A stretch of 64,000 bases of DNA from Merdimmobilis hominis (GTDB lineage: Bacteria > Bacillota > Clostridia > Oscillospirales > Ruminococcaceae), in contig NZ_JACJKY010000007.1 in NCBI RefSeq assembly GCF_016901855.1, positions 1 to 64,000 on the forward strand, in the 5' to 3' direction. Below, piece after piece: positions 26,260 to 36,700 of the stretch; within the stretch, counting starts at the first letter, position 1; each line of letters opens with the position of its first letter. The translations under genes were made by a program, and so were the position numbers. Below the pieces are notes generated by a model. That model saw nothing but the letters and a program-made list of their open reading frames with translations, made no database searches and was not told the origin of the DNA.

Positions 26260-26665
26260 ATTGAGTTTGCGCCGAAATACAGAAGGAAAATATTCTATAG
26301 AGAAAAACGAGCAGAGATCGGAAAAATATTAAGAGAGTTATACACATGGAAAGGAGTGAATATAATCAAAGCAGAAGTATGTGTTGATCATATATATGTT
26401 GGTAGAAATACCGCTGAAAATGAGTGTGTCAAGTTTCATGGGGTTTTTAAAGGGAAAAAGTAGCTTGATCATACATGAGCGGCATGCGAATTTAAAATAC
26501 AGGCATGGAAATCGATCATTTTGGTGCAGAGGATATTATGTAGACACAGTGGGCAAGAATACAAAAAAGATGGCAGAATACCTTCAGAATCAGTTGGAGG
26601 AGGATAAGTTACAAGCTCAACTGACGTTTAGAGAGTATGAAGACTTTTTTAATGGCAGCAAGTAA
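26260..26665 (+). pseudogene. tnpA: IS200/IS605-type tnpA, decayed
   Basis: Two frames together give a Y1 (HUH) transposase: APKYRRKIFYREKRAEIGKI and EVCVDHIY in the first, then MLVEIPLKMSVSSFMGFLKG and FWCRGYYVDTVGKNTKKMAE in the second, including the catalytic Tyr helix. The shift fits loss of one AT pair in the GATCATATATATG tract near 26390-26405. The second His of the His-x-His motif also reads Tyr, and the N-terminus is missing, so it is inactive. Downstream, a hairpin at 26718-26732 (GCGGG/CCCGC) within 26700-26785 resembles an IS200/IS605 right end. Confidence 0.85.
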
Positions 26666-26897
26666 TAATTTTTTGCAGATGTCAGACCGTATAAACCTGC
26701 AATGGCCGCTAGTAACAGCGGGGTATACCCGCATATGAAAAATCGCCAGATATACCGACGGATATTTATTAGTCATATTATCGGAATTTGCTTTAGTGCG
26801 TTCATGATTGCCGTTTTCAAAAATGTATACGTTCTTTTAATTCTCTCGTGGTTTGTTCTTTCTTAGTTTCCTTAACCTATTATCCAAATAAAACGTT

Positions 26898-27029
26898 CTA
26901 TTTTATAACTTCTATATGTACCGTACTTTTGCTGATTCCAAAGTGTTTTGCAGTACCTCGCACGGTATCGCCTGTTTCGATCATGTGATGTGCCAATGCG
27001 ATTTCACGATATTCCCCATTGTAATGCAT
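26898..27029 (-). pseudogene. spoIIID: spoIIID 5' part (interrupted by mobile element)
   Basis: ATG 27029 follows GAGGAGGG. The frame reads MHYNGEYREIALAHHMIETG and then GDTVRGTAKHFGISKSTVH, the conserved N-terminal half of SpoIIID with its helix-turn-helix. At the element boundary it turns into IEVIK and stops at 26898, so the C-terminal half including the basic ERHIRGG region is lost from this piece. That half lies at 6645-6801. Unless the element is excised, no full SpoIIID can be made from this locus. SpoIIID is needed for mother-cell gene expression in spore-forming Firmicutes. Confidence 0.92.
26915..26919. other. Right attachment junction (core TATGT)
   Basis: This repeats the 5-bp core of the left junction. 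To its right lies the spoIIID 5' half, to its left element DNA. Joining the outer flanks at the core restores the codons GTA CAT AAA GAC (Val-His-Lys-Asp), in frame with the SpoIIID pattern. Confidence 0.85.
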
Positions 27030-27123
27030 GAGTACCCTCCTCAGATTGAGTGTGTTTGTACATCATATGCAAAAAAAGCAGAAAGTTTCCCAACGGAAAA
27101 ACGAGATACTGCATTCAAACAAA

Positions 27124-27150
27124 GGAACCGACTGCAATGCAGTCGGTTCC
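27124..27150 (-). terminator. Terminator of the solute-binding/YesNM operon
   Basis: A perfect inverted repeat, GGAACCGACTGCA with TGCAGTCGGTTCC, lies 20 bp after the solute-binding protein stop. On the minus strand it is followed by TTTGTTT. Confidence 0.8.
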
Positions 27151-27169
27151 GCTTAATATATTCAGATGT

Positions 27170-28615
27170 TTATTGTATCGAAAGCCATTCATCAATCTGC
27201 TGCTGCAGCTGTGCTTGAATTGTATCGATACCGTTTGCTTTGAGTTGTTCGATTAAAAGCGGCACATGCTCGTCAGGATCAATGCTTCCGGTCATAATGG
27301 CGGGGAAATAGCGCATCCATATTTCGGAAACGGCTTCAATCTCTGATTTTAATGAGGAGAGATCAGGAGAGAATCCAAGCAGCGAGGAGGCAGTGCAGTT
27401 TTTATTAAATTCAGCGAAAGTATCCCATTTGTTGAGAGGTTCACCTTCGAGTGTGTCCAAAATGAACCAGTTTCCTTGCGTATATTGAATGCCGGAGTAT
27501 GTATTGGTGAGCTTGCGCACTTGATTATCTTCTGTTTTTTCGTAATGAATTCCCTCAACACCATAGTTTAGCAGATTGCGAATGACAGGATCGGTATTGA
27601 CAAGCTCTAAGAATTTCAGGCATTCCTCCGGATATCTGGTTCGTGCACGCACAGCCATAATACCGCCTACTGCGGAGTTGGTTGTTGCGATCGGCTCAGA
27701 AACACATACAGCCTGTACAGGCATGTGAAACGATTCTTCCCAGATGCGTTCAGACAGCGGTCCGCCTGAGGACATTGTACAAAAAAGATGCGTGGTTTCA
27801 TCAATATCGTTTGGATCACGCAATGCAGCATCGACATTGATTAGACCATCTACATACCAGCGGCGGATGGTCTGCAATGTTTCCATTCCCTCTTCTGTTT
27901 CCAGGATATTCACGACATTTGGATGATCTTCTGAAAACTGAAACATGAGCGGGAGTTCTGTTCCGATTAAATAATCATATCCGTTGAGTGCGAAAAAGTT
28001 GTGGGAAAATGAATCCAGCAAAAACGGGGTGCAGTCAGGCTCATGTTCTTTGATCAAATACAAGTACGGCTGCAAAGAGGAAAAGTCTGTGCATGATTCA
28101 ACGGGAATCTCATATTTTTCCACGAGTTCCGATGAAAAAACAAACCATTCCGGTACAGCCAGTTCTTTGTTTGTGGGAACACCGTAAATCTGTTTATTGA
28201 CACGAACGCCTTTCCATAAAAGCGGATCAACGGCATTATATAAAGTGGTGTACTGATCTTCCAGATAAGAATCGAGTGAAAGCCAGGTGCCATTTTTGGC
28301 ATTTCCTAAATAGTCACCCTGCGTTTTTCCCGCTGTAAAAGCAATATCAAATTTTCCGCTGCCAATCAATGTGTTGAGCTGATTGCCATAATCATCAAAC
28401 GGAATTTTATGGTATTCAATTGCAAAGTGATAATTGGGAATTAAAATCTCATTGAGCTTTTGATTGACCAGAGCAAGATCTTTGTCCGGTGTGCCGATTG
28501 TATAATAGATCAGTGTGGGAACCGAGTCATCCTGGGATTCGATGCTGTTGACATTTGAGCACGAGGTCAGCAGTAAACAGATTGTCACACACCACAAAAT
28601 AAAACGAAATTTCAT
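27170..28615 (-). CDS. Extracellular sugar-type solute-binding lipoprotein
   Basis: The 481-residue protein has a lipoprotein signal (MKFRFILWCVTICLLLTSCS) and the fold pattern of ABC-type binding proteins in the LipO/DUF3502 style: IYYTIGTPDKDL near the start and a C-terminal segment rich in Trp, Asp and Glu. It should bind an oligosaccharide outside the cell. No permease or ATPase gene is adjacent. Its start overlaps the stop of the YesN-type regulator (ATGA), so it may act with the kinase as a sensor instead of, or as well as, in transport. Confidence 0.85.
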   Translation of the reverse strand: MKFRFILWCVTICLLLTSCSNVNSIESQDDSVPTLIYYTIGTPDKDLALVNQKLNEILIPNYHFAIEYHKIPFDDYGNQLNTLIGSGKFDIAFTAGKTQGDYLGNAKNGTWLSLDSYLEDQYTTLYNAVDPLLWKGVRVNKQIYGVPTNKELAVPEWFVFSSELVEKYEIPVESCTDFSSLQPYLYLIKEHEPDCTPFLLDSFSHNFFALNGYDYLIGTELPLMFQFSEDHPNVVNILETEEGMETLQTIRRWYVDGLINVDAALRDPNDIDETTHLFCTMSSGGPLSERIWEESFHMPVQAVCVSEPIATTNSAVGGIMAVRARTRYPEECLKFLELVNTDPVIRNLLNYGVEGIHYEKTEDNQVRKLTNTYSGIQYTQGNWFILDTLEGEPLNKWDTFAEFNKNCTASSLLGFSPDLSSLKSEIEAVSEIWMRYFPAIMTGSIDPDEHVPLLIEQLKANGIDTIQAQLQQQIDEWLSIQ

Positions 28616-29403
28616 GGAGCTTCCTCCTTTGACTGATATGAAGAACGCAGTTCGGTCGGAGAAAGATTAAAATAGCTTCGGAAATGTTGATGAAAATAAT
28701 TGGGGTGCGGATATCCTACGAGTGCAGCGATATCTGAAATTTTATAATCTGTCGACAGCAGGATGCTTTTAGCTTTCTCAAGTCGGAACACGAATAAATA
28801 TTCCGAAAACTTAAGACCGGTGTCCTGTGAAAACACACGTCCGAGATGACGTTCGCTCACCATAAACTGTTTGGAAAACAATTTTAATGATAAGGGCTGT
28901 CCGAAATCACGGTGGATGACCTGAATGACTTTGTTGGTTAAGTTTGTGTAACTTGAATACGATTTTTTTGTCACAGGATCGATGGATTCGTCATCGTGTT
29001 CGTTGTTTGCCTGCAGCTTAAGCGGTGTATCATATTCCTCGGTGATGATTTGGTACAGTACACGTTCAAGTTCTTCGGCTGCAATCGGTTTTAGCAAATA
29101 ATCTCTGGCGCCGACCACCATGGATTTTCGTACATATTCAAAATCATCATATCCGCTGATCATGACAAACGAACAGTGCAGACCTAAATCGGAAAACTGC
29201 TTTGCCAAATCGAATCCCCATTCTTTGTCGATTCGGACATCGGAAATGGTGATATGCGGTTTAAATGTCAGTGCTGTTTGAACGGCTTCGTCATAACTTA
29301 ACGCCGATTTTATTTGTGTGACCAAAAAAGACTGCCAGGGAATCAGCAGGCGAAGTCCTGCGATGACATCCGGTTCATCATCAACAATCAGTACACGAAA
29401 CAT
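28612..29403 (-). CDS. YesN-type response regulator with AraC domain
   Basis: The 263-residue product has a receiver domain (MFRVLIVDDEPDVIAGLRLL, with the acceptor Asp in TISDVRID and Lys in YLLKPI) and a C-terminal AraC/XylS pair of helix-turn-helix motifs (KISDIAALVGYPHPNYFHQH). It should be phosphorylated by the adjacent YesM-type kinase and control carbohydrate genes nearby. It lies 12 bp after the kinase gene and overlaps the solute-binding gene by 4 bp. Confidence 0.93.
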   Translation of the reverse strand: MFRVLIVDDEPDVIAGLRLLIPWQSFLVTQIKSALSYDEAVQTALTFKPHITISDVRIDKEWGFDLAKQFSDLGLHCSFVMISGYDDFEYVRKSMVVGARDYLLKPIAAEELERVLYQIITEEYDTPLKLQANNEHDDESIDPVTKKSYSSYTNLTNKVIQVIHRDFGQPLSLKLFSKQFMVSERHLGRVFSQDTGLKFSEYLFVFRLEKAKSILLSTDYKISDIAALVGYPHPNYFHQHFRSYFNLSPTELRSSYQSKEEAP

Positions 29404-29415
29404 ATTTTCACATCC

Positions 29416-31137
29416 TTACGCGAGCTGTTTTGGGATTTTTACCGTGATTTGAAATCCTTGCGGCGAGCGATTTTCAATATGCATGGAAAGTGCATTGCCG
29501 TATAATGATTTTAACCGAACACAAATATTCCGAAGACCGATTGAATCGGATTCAATCTGCAGGTCATCGCGTGCAAAATCCTGATTTAAAATTTTCAAAA
29601 CTTCGGGATCTGCCGGAAATCCGTTGTGTGAAATGCAGATCACCGCATATTCCTGTTCCATCGTGCCTTCGATCGACAGGAAATTAAATTCGTTTGTTTT
29701 ATCAAAGCTGTGCTTAAAATAATTCTCAACAATCGGCTGCATCCAGCACTTTACGGTTTCCATTTTGCGGACTTCATCATCAACGAAAAAGTCATAGGTG
29801 AATCGGTCATGATAGCGGAATTTCATAAAGGAAAGATATTTTTCAGTCAGAGAGAGTTCCTGATCGATCGAAATAATCAGATCTCCCTTCACGATTTCGC
29901 GGAACAGAGAACCCAAGCTTTGGAGTGCGTTGGCAACTTCGATATCATTGTTTTGGAGCGCACGGCTTCGAATGATCTCAAGCGTGTTGTATAAAAAGTG
30001 TGGATTGATTTGGTTTTGCATAGCGAGCAGAAGCGCCTGCTGCTGCCTTCGGGTCAGCACATATTCGCGTTCGATATATTCGCTGATGCGTCTTCCCATT
30101 TCATCGAGTTCTGTTGCAATGGTGTGGTATTCGTCCTGTTTTCCGTTTGGATGAATTTCTTTAAACTGTCCGTTTTGAGCGGAGTGGATAAAGCGCAGAA
30201 TTTCAGAAAAAGCACGGGCATCTTTATTCAGATGAAGAAGAATCATGAAAAAGACAATCGTCCATAGGAAAAAAATCGTCAAAAAAGTGATCAGCGGTGC
30301 AAACCAATTTTCAAACAACAGCATCCACATATTTGCAGCAGTATACAGCATGTATCCGTGCTCGGAAGAAGCATGAAAGGTAACTTTCATCGGTTCCAAC
30401 AGTCCGCTTTTAGAAAAATCGGTTTCGGAAACATAGAGCGAAGGGTCATTTGGAAAAATATTGTCGTCTGAAATGATCGGAAAAACGGTTGATTCATTCA
30501 CGGCGACAGCATTTTTTATGGATGAAGGGACGGATTGCTCAAATATACGCGGCAGATCAATCACAAAAATGATCGTTCCGAGTGTTTCCTGCATTTTTTC
30601 AGGATTTGTGATTGCTTTTTTATAGGCATATCCGATAGAAAGATCATCTTGTTCAACGCCAATCTCAGACATTGGAATACAAAAAGAATAAGAGGCAGCG
30701 CCGGTGCTTGAGTATGTGATAATATTTCCGGATGATTCAGATAAAAACACAATCGAACGAATGAGAAAATCCGTTTCCTTGGTCAGCTGTTTGATATCTT
30801 CTGAAAAAGAAATACTGTCCGGATTTGCTTCATATAGATGAGAAGTCAAATAAGATTCCACATCATTTCCGAAGAAGCGAAAAAAATCTTCCAGCAACTG
30901 CGGATTCATATAGATACGGTTCATATATCGATCGACCGCATCGGTACATCGGGAAAGTGTTTCCTCACATTCAGAAAACGCGAGAGAGGATTGTTCGGAA
31001 TATTTTTGTTCTTCGTTTTGCAGCAAGAGAAAAAATGCAAACGAGATTGACAGCAAAAACAAAAAAATAAAAGAAATCAAATATTGAAAAAAGGTTCTGC
31101 GGTAAATTTTCAGCGACATAAAATAAAACATTGTCAT
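29416..31137 (-). CDS. YesM-type sensor histidine kinase
   Basis: The 573-residue kinase has a membrane segment near residues 15-37, an extracellular sensor region, a second membrane segment near 280-305, a HAMP-like linker and the His-kinase motif NQINPHFLYNTLEIIRSRAL with the phospho-acceptor His. The ATPase end contains IGLRNICVRLKSLYG. This LytS/YesM class usually senses sugars or binding-protein complexes and works with YesN-type regulators, which is the next gene. Confidence 0.93.
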   Translation of the reverse strand: MTMFYFMSLKIYRRTFFQYLISFIFLFLLSISFAFFLLLQNEEQKYSEQSSLAFSECEETLSRCTDAVDRYMNRIYMNPQLLEDFFRFFGNDVESYLTSHLYEANPDSISFSEDIKQLTKETDFLIRSIVFLSESSGNIITYSSTGAASYSFCIPMSEIGVEQDDLSIGYAYKKAITNPEKMQETLGTIIFVIDLPRIFEQSVPSSIKNAVAVNESTVFPIISDDNIFPNDPSLYVSETDFSKSGLLEPMKVTFHASSEHGYMLYTAANMWMLLFENWFAPLITFLTIFFLWTIVFFMILLHLNKDARAFSEILRFIHSAQNGQFKEIHPNGKQDEYHTIATELDEMGRRISEYIEREYVLTRRQQQALLLAMQNQINPHFLYNTLEIIRSRALQNNDIEVANALQSLGSLFREIVKGDLIISIDQELSLTEKYLSFMKFRYHDRFTYDFFVDDEVRKMETVKCWMQPIVENYFKHSFDKTNEFNFLSIEGTMEQEYAVICISHNGFPADPEVLKILNQDFARDDLQIESDSIGLRNICVRLKSLYGNALSMHIENRSPQGFQITVKIPKQLA

Positions 31138-31289
31138 TCTCCTTTTGCAGGAATCGCTTTTACGGTTTTCATTATAACTGATAATCCGGAAAAAGGAAAC
31201 ATGCCGCGAAAAGTTTTTATATTGTACCTCTGGCTTTTGTTTATGTCTGCCGATAGAACAAATACATAATAAAGCAAACGAGCAGGTGT

Positions 31290-32549
31290 TTATTTAGTGT
31301 CAGCTGCGTGTGACGGCGCAAATCCCAAGAAAACAGAAACAATACCGATCACACAAAGGAAAATCCATAAAACAATACTGCTGCTCCAGCCAAATAAATC
31401 TGCCAAAAACCCCGAAAGGATTCCCGAACAGCCGGCGCCTAAATAAGCACTGAAGTTAAACATTCCTGCAACCGTTGAGGCACGTCCGTAAGAAGATAAA
31501 CGCAGCGGAATAAACGTCAGAAGAAGTGCATTGATTCCGCATAAAAGTGCGGAAATAATCCCGAAAAAGAGAACATCCAGCCATAAAATGCGGCCCATCA
31601 ATAGATAAAAGAGAACACATGCGATTGCTGTGATGAAAAACAGAAGCATTCCGGGGATTTTTTCATGACCGATATAACGATTCATCAATTTTCCGGACAG
31701 CAAAACACCGATGAAGCTGAAAATGGGAATGGCGGCAGATACAATAGAAATCAGTGAAGTGGGTGCATCATACATTGCAGTCAGCATTGTCGGTTCCCAC
31801 AGTGTAATACCGTCCTTAATAATGCCTTGCGCAATGGCTGCGACACAAAACCAGAGCAGTTTCTCCCGGCAGATCAACTGCCACAAAGAGATAGAGGCGG
31901 TTGCCGGTGGTGTTTCAGTTTTTGCATCAGCTGTTTCAGAAGAATAGTCACAAAATCCCACAGAAGCGGGATTATCGTTCATGCGAAATGCAAACCACAA
32001 AGTAAACAAGATCGTCAGGATTCCCGGAAAAAAGAATGCGGCTTGCCATCCGGTCAAAGATACAAGTACTCCAAGACCAGCCCAGGAAATCAGATAACCT
32101 GCCAAAGAGGAAAACGAAATGATGATTGCAGGTGTATTGCGTTCACTGGAAGGGTACCAGCATGCAATCGCACGGATAATCGGTCCCCACAACGTTGACA
32201 GAAACAGACCGTTTACAAGCCAAACGATAAAAATGACGATGTAATTTGGAAAGAATCCGATGATCAGGTTGCATAATGAAGTTCCGATCAACCCAAGAAG
32301 CAGAAACCGTTTGATTGGAATTCGATCTCCCATAAATCCGTTTACTAAGTGGCCAACCGCATAGCTTAAAAAGAACGCACTGCCGATCATTCCCGCTGCG
32401 GAAGTGCTCCATTCAAATTGTGCTGTCATAGTGGGCAGCGCAATGGAGAGATTGGTGCGGCAAAGATAAGAAAGCGCATATGCGATCCAGCAAAGCCACA
32501 AGATTCGATTTTGCCAAGCAGAAAGTGATTGATTGAATGACTTCTTCAT
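31290..32549 (-). CDS. MFS transporter, sugar/organophosphate type
   Basis: This 419-residue protein has about twelve membrane segments. SYLCRTNLSIALPTMTAQFE and GHLVNGFMGDRIPIKR are typical of the GlpT/UhpT and anion:cation symporter branches of the major facilitator superfamily. ATG 32549 has CGGAGG upstream; a more distant opening lacks one. It is divergent from a DeoR-type regulator that probably controls it. The substrate is not evident. Confidence 0.88.
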   Translation of the reverse strand: MKKSFNQSLSAWQNRILWLCWIAYALSYLCRTNLSIALPTMTAQFEWSTSAAGMIGSAFFLSYAVGHLVNGFMGDRIPIKRFLLLGLIGTSLCNLIIGFFPNYIVIFIVWLVNGLFLSTLWGPIIRAIACWYPSSERNTPAIIISFSSLAGYLISWAGLGVLVSLTGWQAAFFFPGILTILFTLWFAFRMNDNPASVGFCDYSSETADAKTETPPATASISLWQLICREKLLWFCVAAIAQGIIKDGITLWEPTMLTAMYDAPTSLISIVSAAIPIFSFIGVLLSGKLMNRYIGHEKIPGMLLFFITAIACVLFYLLMGRILWLDVLFFGIISALLCGINALLLTFIPLRLSSYGRASTVAGMFNFSAYLGAGCSGILSGFLADLFGWSSSIVLWIFLCVIGIVSVFLGFAPSHAADTK

Positions 32550-32744
32550 AATATGCCTCCGAAACAAAAATAAAACAACAAAAAACAACATTTTAAAAGA
32601 TAAGATGGATTATATACCTCTTAAAGAGAAAATTCAAGTGATATTTTGAACGATTGTGTTTGTTTTTGTTTTATATTGTATTGATTTTTTTGTTTATATG
32701 ATTATACTGATAAACAGAAGAATTACAGCAACGGAGGAAAAAAG

Positions 32745-33509
32745 ATGCTGGCACAAGAACGACATTGGAGGATTATGGAACAGCTTCGTCGGGAACAAGT
32801 GGTGAAAGTATGCGACTTGGCGCAGCAGCTTGCGGTATCGGCAGAAACGATTCGAAGAGATTTGGATGTGTTGGAGCAGCAGGGCTGTTTAAAAAAGGTA
32901 CATGGCGGTGCTGTTTTAGAACAGATCCAAACATATGAACCGAAATTTGAGGAACGAAAACATCTGTTTTCTGAAAATAAAAAAGAATTGGCACAGCTTG
33001 TATGCAAATTGGTCGTAGAAGGGGATTCGATTGCGCTGGATGCAGGAACCACGAGCCTTGAGATCGCACGTGTGTTAAAATCGCAGTATACTTCGCTGAC
33101 GGTTGTAACGAATTCGATTCCGGTTGTATGTGAATTGATGGACAAGCCGCAATTTTCAGTGATTTTGGCAGGCGGCGCTGTATATGGGGAGGAGAAAGCG
33201 GTTGTCGGAGGTGTCTGCGTGGAGCAGATTCGGCAGTATCGGGTAAATCGTTATTTTTTAACACCAAGCGGCATTTCTCTCCATTCAGGGGTAACGTCTT
33301 ATGATCTAAGAGAAGCAGAGATTCAGCGTACATTTGCAGAGATTGCAAATCATGTAGTTGTTTTTTGTCAAAGCGGTGCATTTGACAGTGCATCATTGGT
33401 GAAAGTATGTGACTTGATTCGTGTAGAAGAGATTGTAACGGATTCAGAGCTGCCGCAGGAATTTCGAGAACGATACGAATCCGCCGGAATTGCGGTATTG
33501 ACACCTTAA
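32745..33509 (+). CDS. DeoR/GlpR-family transcriptional regulator
   Basis: The 254-residue repressor-type protein has an N-terminal DeoR helix-turn-helix (VCDLAQQLAVSAETIRRDLD) and a C-terminal sugar-phosphate-sensing domain (LDAGTTSLEIARVL, VVTNSIPVVCEL, ILAGG). ACGGAGG precedes ATG 32745. It is divergent from the MFS gene, and the 195-bp gap contains AT-rich promoter-like sequence including TTGATT-16-TATACT for this gene. Confidence 0.92.
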   Translation: MLAQERHWRIMEQLRREQVVKVCDLAQQLAVSAETIRRDLDVLEQQGCLKKVHGGAVLEQIQTYEPKFEERKHLFSENKKELAQLVCKLVVEGDSIALDAGTTSLEIARVLKSQYTSLTVVTNSIPVVCELMDKPQFSVILAGGAVYGEEKAVVGGVCVEQIRQYRVNRYFLTPSGISLHSGVTSYDLREAEIQRTFAEIANHVVVFCQSGAFDSASLVKVCDLIRVEEIVTDSELPQEFRERYESAGIAVLTP

Positions 33510-33555
33510 GGTTGAAAGTGTGATAAATTAGTAAAACAAATAAAATACGCCTAAT

Positions 33556-33589
33556 CGGATATTTTCTGTATTGAAAATGTCCGTTTTTT
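33556..33589 (+). terminator. Terminator of the DeoR-type gene
   Basis: CGGATATTTTC pairs with GAAAATGTCCG around TGTATT and is followed by TTTTTT. The remaining 33590-33742 is an AT-rich promoter and leader region for the GH85 gene with no gene of its own. Confidence 0.8.
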
Positions 33590-33742
33590 ATACTATAATG
33601 TCCGGTTTTCTGACTTGTTTTGAAAGATAAAATAGGTAAAATAATAGTATAGTTATAAAACCAAGTATGTGCCCAGGAGGTGTATAGCTAAAAAGAAAAT
33701 AGGATTGTGCTCGAACACAAATTGTTTTATGGAGGAGAAACA

Positions 33743-36700
33743 ATGAAAAGAAGAAAGAATGGAAAGCGGATTGTTGCTGCTGCTTTGGCAATGGCGATTA
33801 CAGCATCGACAATCACAACGACGGTTTATGCCGGCGACACATATCCGTATGTGGGCGAAGCGGCAAAAGGGGAAAACCAACCGTATCAGCACGGCTATCG
33901 TGTGGAAGACATTATGGACTGGAGTCCGGAAACGGATCCGTATGCTGAACTTTTGAAAGCAGAAGTTCCGCTGCAGAACCGTAACGAGGCATTTGCCGCA
34001 ACACAGGCAAATCCGTCTCTTTCGGCAGATCCGCAGTACCTGACATTGACAGGTGACTACGGAAACGCATTTTTTAACAGCTATTCTTACACCAACGAAT
34101 TCAGTACGCATGTATTCAACTTCTGGCAGTATGTTGACCAGTATGCATCCTGGCACGGCATGCCGTCTGTCGGAACACCGGAAGAGTTGAACGATATCGA
34201 AGACGAACGTAACGCAACAGACGGAAACGCTTGGAAACGCCGTTACTTCGAGTTTGGTCTTGTCAACCTGCCGAACCCGGCATACACCAACGCAGCACAT
34301 AAAAACGGTGTATTGTCGCTTGGCTGTATGTTCCAGCCGCGTGCATACCAGAACTTTGAGGTCATGCTTTATACAGATGAAAACGGCCGTTATCCGGTTG
34401 CAGATAAACTGACGGAAATGGCAAAATACTATGGCTTCGACGGCTGGTTCTTCAACATGGAAGGCCGTTCTTACAGCAATGAGGCAAGAGAGCAGTTAAA
34501 AGAGTTCTTTGCTCAGATGCGCGCAGACGGCATGTACATTCAGTGGTACAACGCAGGCAGCTTCAACACTGACATGCTGACTTCTGCAACAGAAAACAAT
34601 TACGAGGATGCAACATTGTATGCAAACTCGGTATTCATCGAGTACGGTCACTCTGTTCCGGGTGATGAAGGAACTGCACCGTATGGCCTTGATAAATTTG
34701 AAGTCGCATTCAACGGCTTTGAGGCAGGCGCAAATCGTTGGAGCAACAGCTTTGAGCGTTTGCTGTCCGGCGGCATCATGAACGGTTCCATCGCATCGCT
34801 TGGTACCGACTTCGTGCAGACTGGTTTGGAACAAAAAGCCGGCGTTGATGCAGAAACCGGTTATAACCTGTTTACACGTGAGCTTGATGAGTATCAGTGG
34901 ATGGCATTCGAGCGCGAACGTCTGTGGTGGACAGGCAACAATAACGGCGACAGCGTTTTGGATGCAGGTTTGACAGAGGGTACTTCTGCAATTGAAGCAA
35001 GAAACTTCAAAGGCGTTTCCAACTATATTGCAGAACGTTCGGTTGTCAACGGCGACACATTCTACACAAACTTCAACACCGGTCACGGTTTGGAATATGT
35101 AGTAAACGGTGAAGTTTCCAACACCCACGAATGGTCGAACATCAACATTCAGGATATTCTTCCGACATGGCAGTGGTGGTTTGAAACAGAAGGCACCAAA
35201 CTGAAAGCAGAGTTTGACTATGGCTCGCAGTACAAAAAAGCATACAACGGCGGCGAATTCGGTGAATTCGGATTCGATCTGGTCGGCGCATACAACGGCG
35301 GCAGCTCGCTGGCAGTGTATGGTGCATTGGATGCAGAAAACTTCCTGCACTTGTATAAGAGCGATCTGAGCGTTTCTGAAAATTCCCAGATGGAAATCAC
35401 ATTCAAAAAGACTTCGGACGATGCAGCAACCATGCAGCTCGGCGTAATCTTTGAGGATGATACCGATACCATCGTGAAACTTGACGTTGCAGATTCTGCT
35501 GCAAAGAGCGACAGCTGGGTAACATCTACAGTGGATCTCTCTGCATATGCAGGCAAACAGATCGCAGCATTTGGTCTGGTGTTCAACGGTACATCGGATG
35601 ATTACCAGATGAACATCGGTCAGATGAAATACACCTCCGGTGAAGCGAAAAAACCGGCTGCACCGACAGGTCTGACCATCGACAAAGCATACGGCAACAC
35701 CAATGAAATGGTTATTTCTTGGGATATCGCTGACTACAGCGAAGTCAAACAGTACAACGTCTATGCTGTCATCAACGGCGAAGAAATGTACATGGGCGGT
35801 ATCTATGACGATATCTACTATGTAAAAGATCTGTATGATGCAGAAGGCGAAGTTACAATTAAAGTAAAAGCAGTCGGCGCAGACGGCACAGAAAGTGATG
35901 CTGCAGAAGTTACATATGACTATGCAAAAGCAGCAAGCAACATCAATGTCGACAACAGCGAAGACGGCAAACTGACTGTTACATGGGACGGCGGCGAAGC
36001 AAATATCACTGTGACCACTTCTTATGAAACAGAAGCACGCACCTGGACAGCTTCGGGCGATGGCAGCGCAGTCGTAACAGTTCCGAACGGCGCAGATGCA
36101 AACGGTGCAGAATACACCATGACCATCGAAACAGCTGCAGGCGGATTCTCGACATATGACGGAACACTCCCGGATAAATACTGCGCACCGTATGACGGAA
36201 AACTGTGGACAGACGGACGCTTTATTCAGCCGAGCACAAGTGAATGGCATGAACTCCATTATCAGGTTGTCACAAACGGCGAACGCGGCGAAGAAGATTC
36301 GTACACCCGCGGTGTTGCATCGCATAACGAGCTCAACAATGACTGGGCAATGTTCCAGCCGATTCCTGACAGTGCAGACGGTGCATATGTCTGGCTTGTA
36401 GACTACAACGGAAACGTTTCCGAGGAAGTTTATATTAAAGGTAAGATGTCCGTCACTGTTGAAACAGACGCAACTGTATTCCAGGCTGGCGGCGAACCGG
36501 CACAGTTTACAGCAACTGTGAAAAACTATAACACCGACGACAGCGTTACATGGTCTGTCAAAGGCAATACTTCACCGAATACTGTGATTTCGGATGACGG
36601 TTTGCTGACAATTGCAGAAGATGAAACAGCAAAATCGCTGACTGTATCGGCAGCTTCTGTAGAAGATGTCCGCTTTATGGGCAGCAAAACAATCACCATT

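Larger units (their letters stand above)
6797..26919. mobile_element. About 20.1-kb integrative element inserted in spoIIID
   Basis: The element is bounded by identical TATGT cores that separate the two halves of spoIIID. It carries its serine recombinase at the left end, MobV and MobP-type relaxases, a MobC-like protein, ParB, a ParR/ParM-like pair, a sigma-like regulator, TnpV, an XRE regulator, and a cargo operon under an apparent invertible promoter. No type IV secretion genes were seen, so it is mobilisable rather than self-conjugative. Two relaxases of different families plus remnants of a second serine recombinase and of a primase suggest at least two elements fused or nested. Confidence 0.9.

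Noticed and set aside
26916-27218. A rightward 100-codon frame over the spoIIID fragment
   Set aside because: It is the reverse of the SpoIIID coding sequence; the leftward frame has a ribosome site and the conserved HTH.
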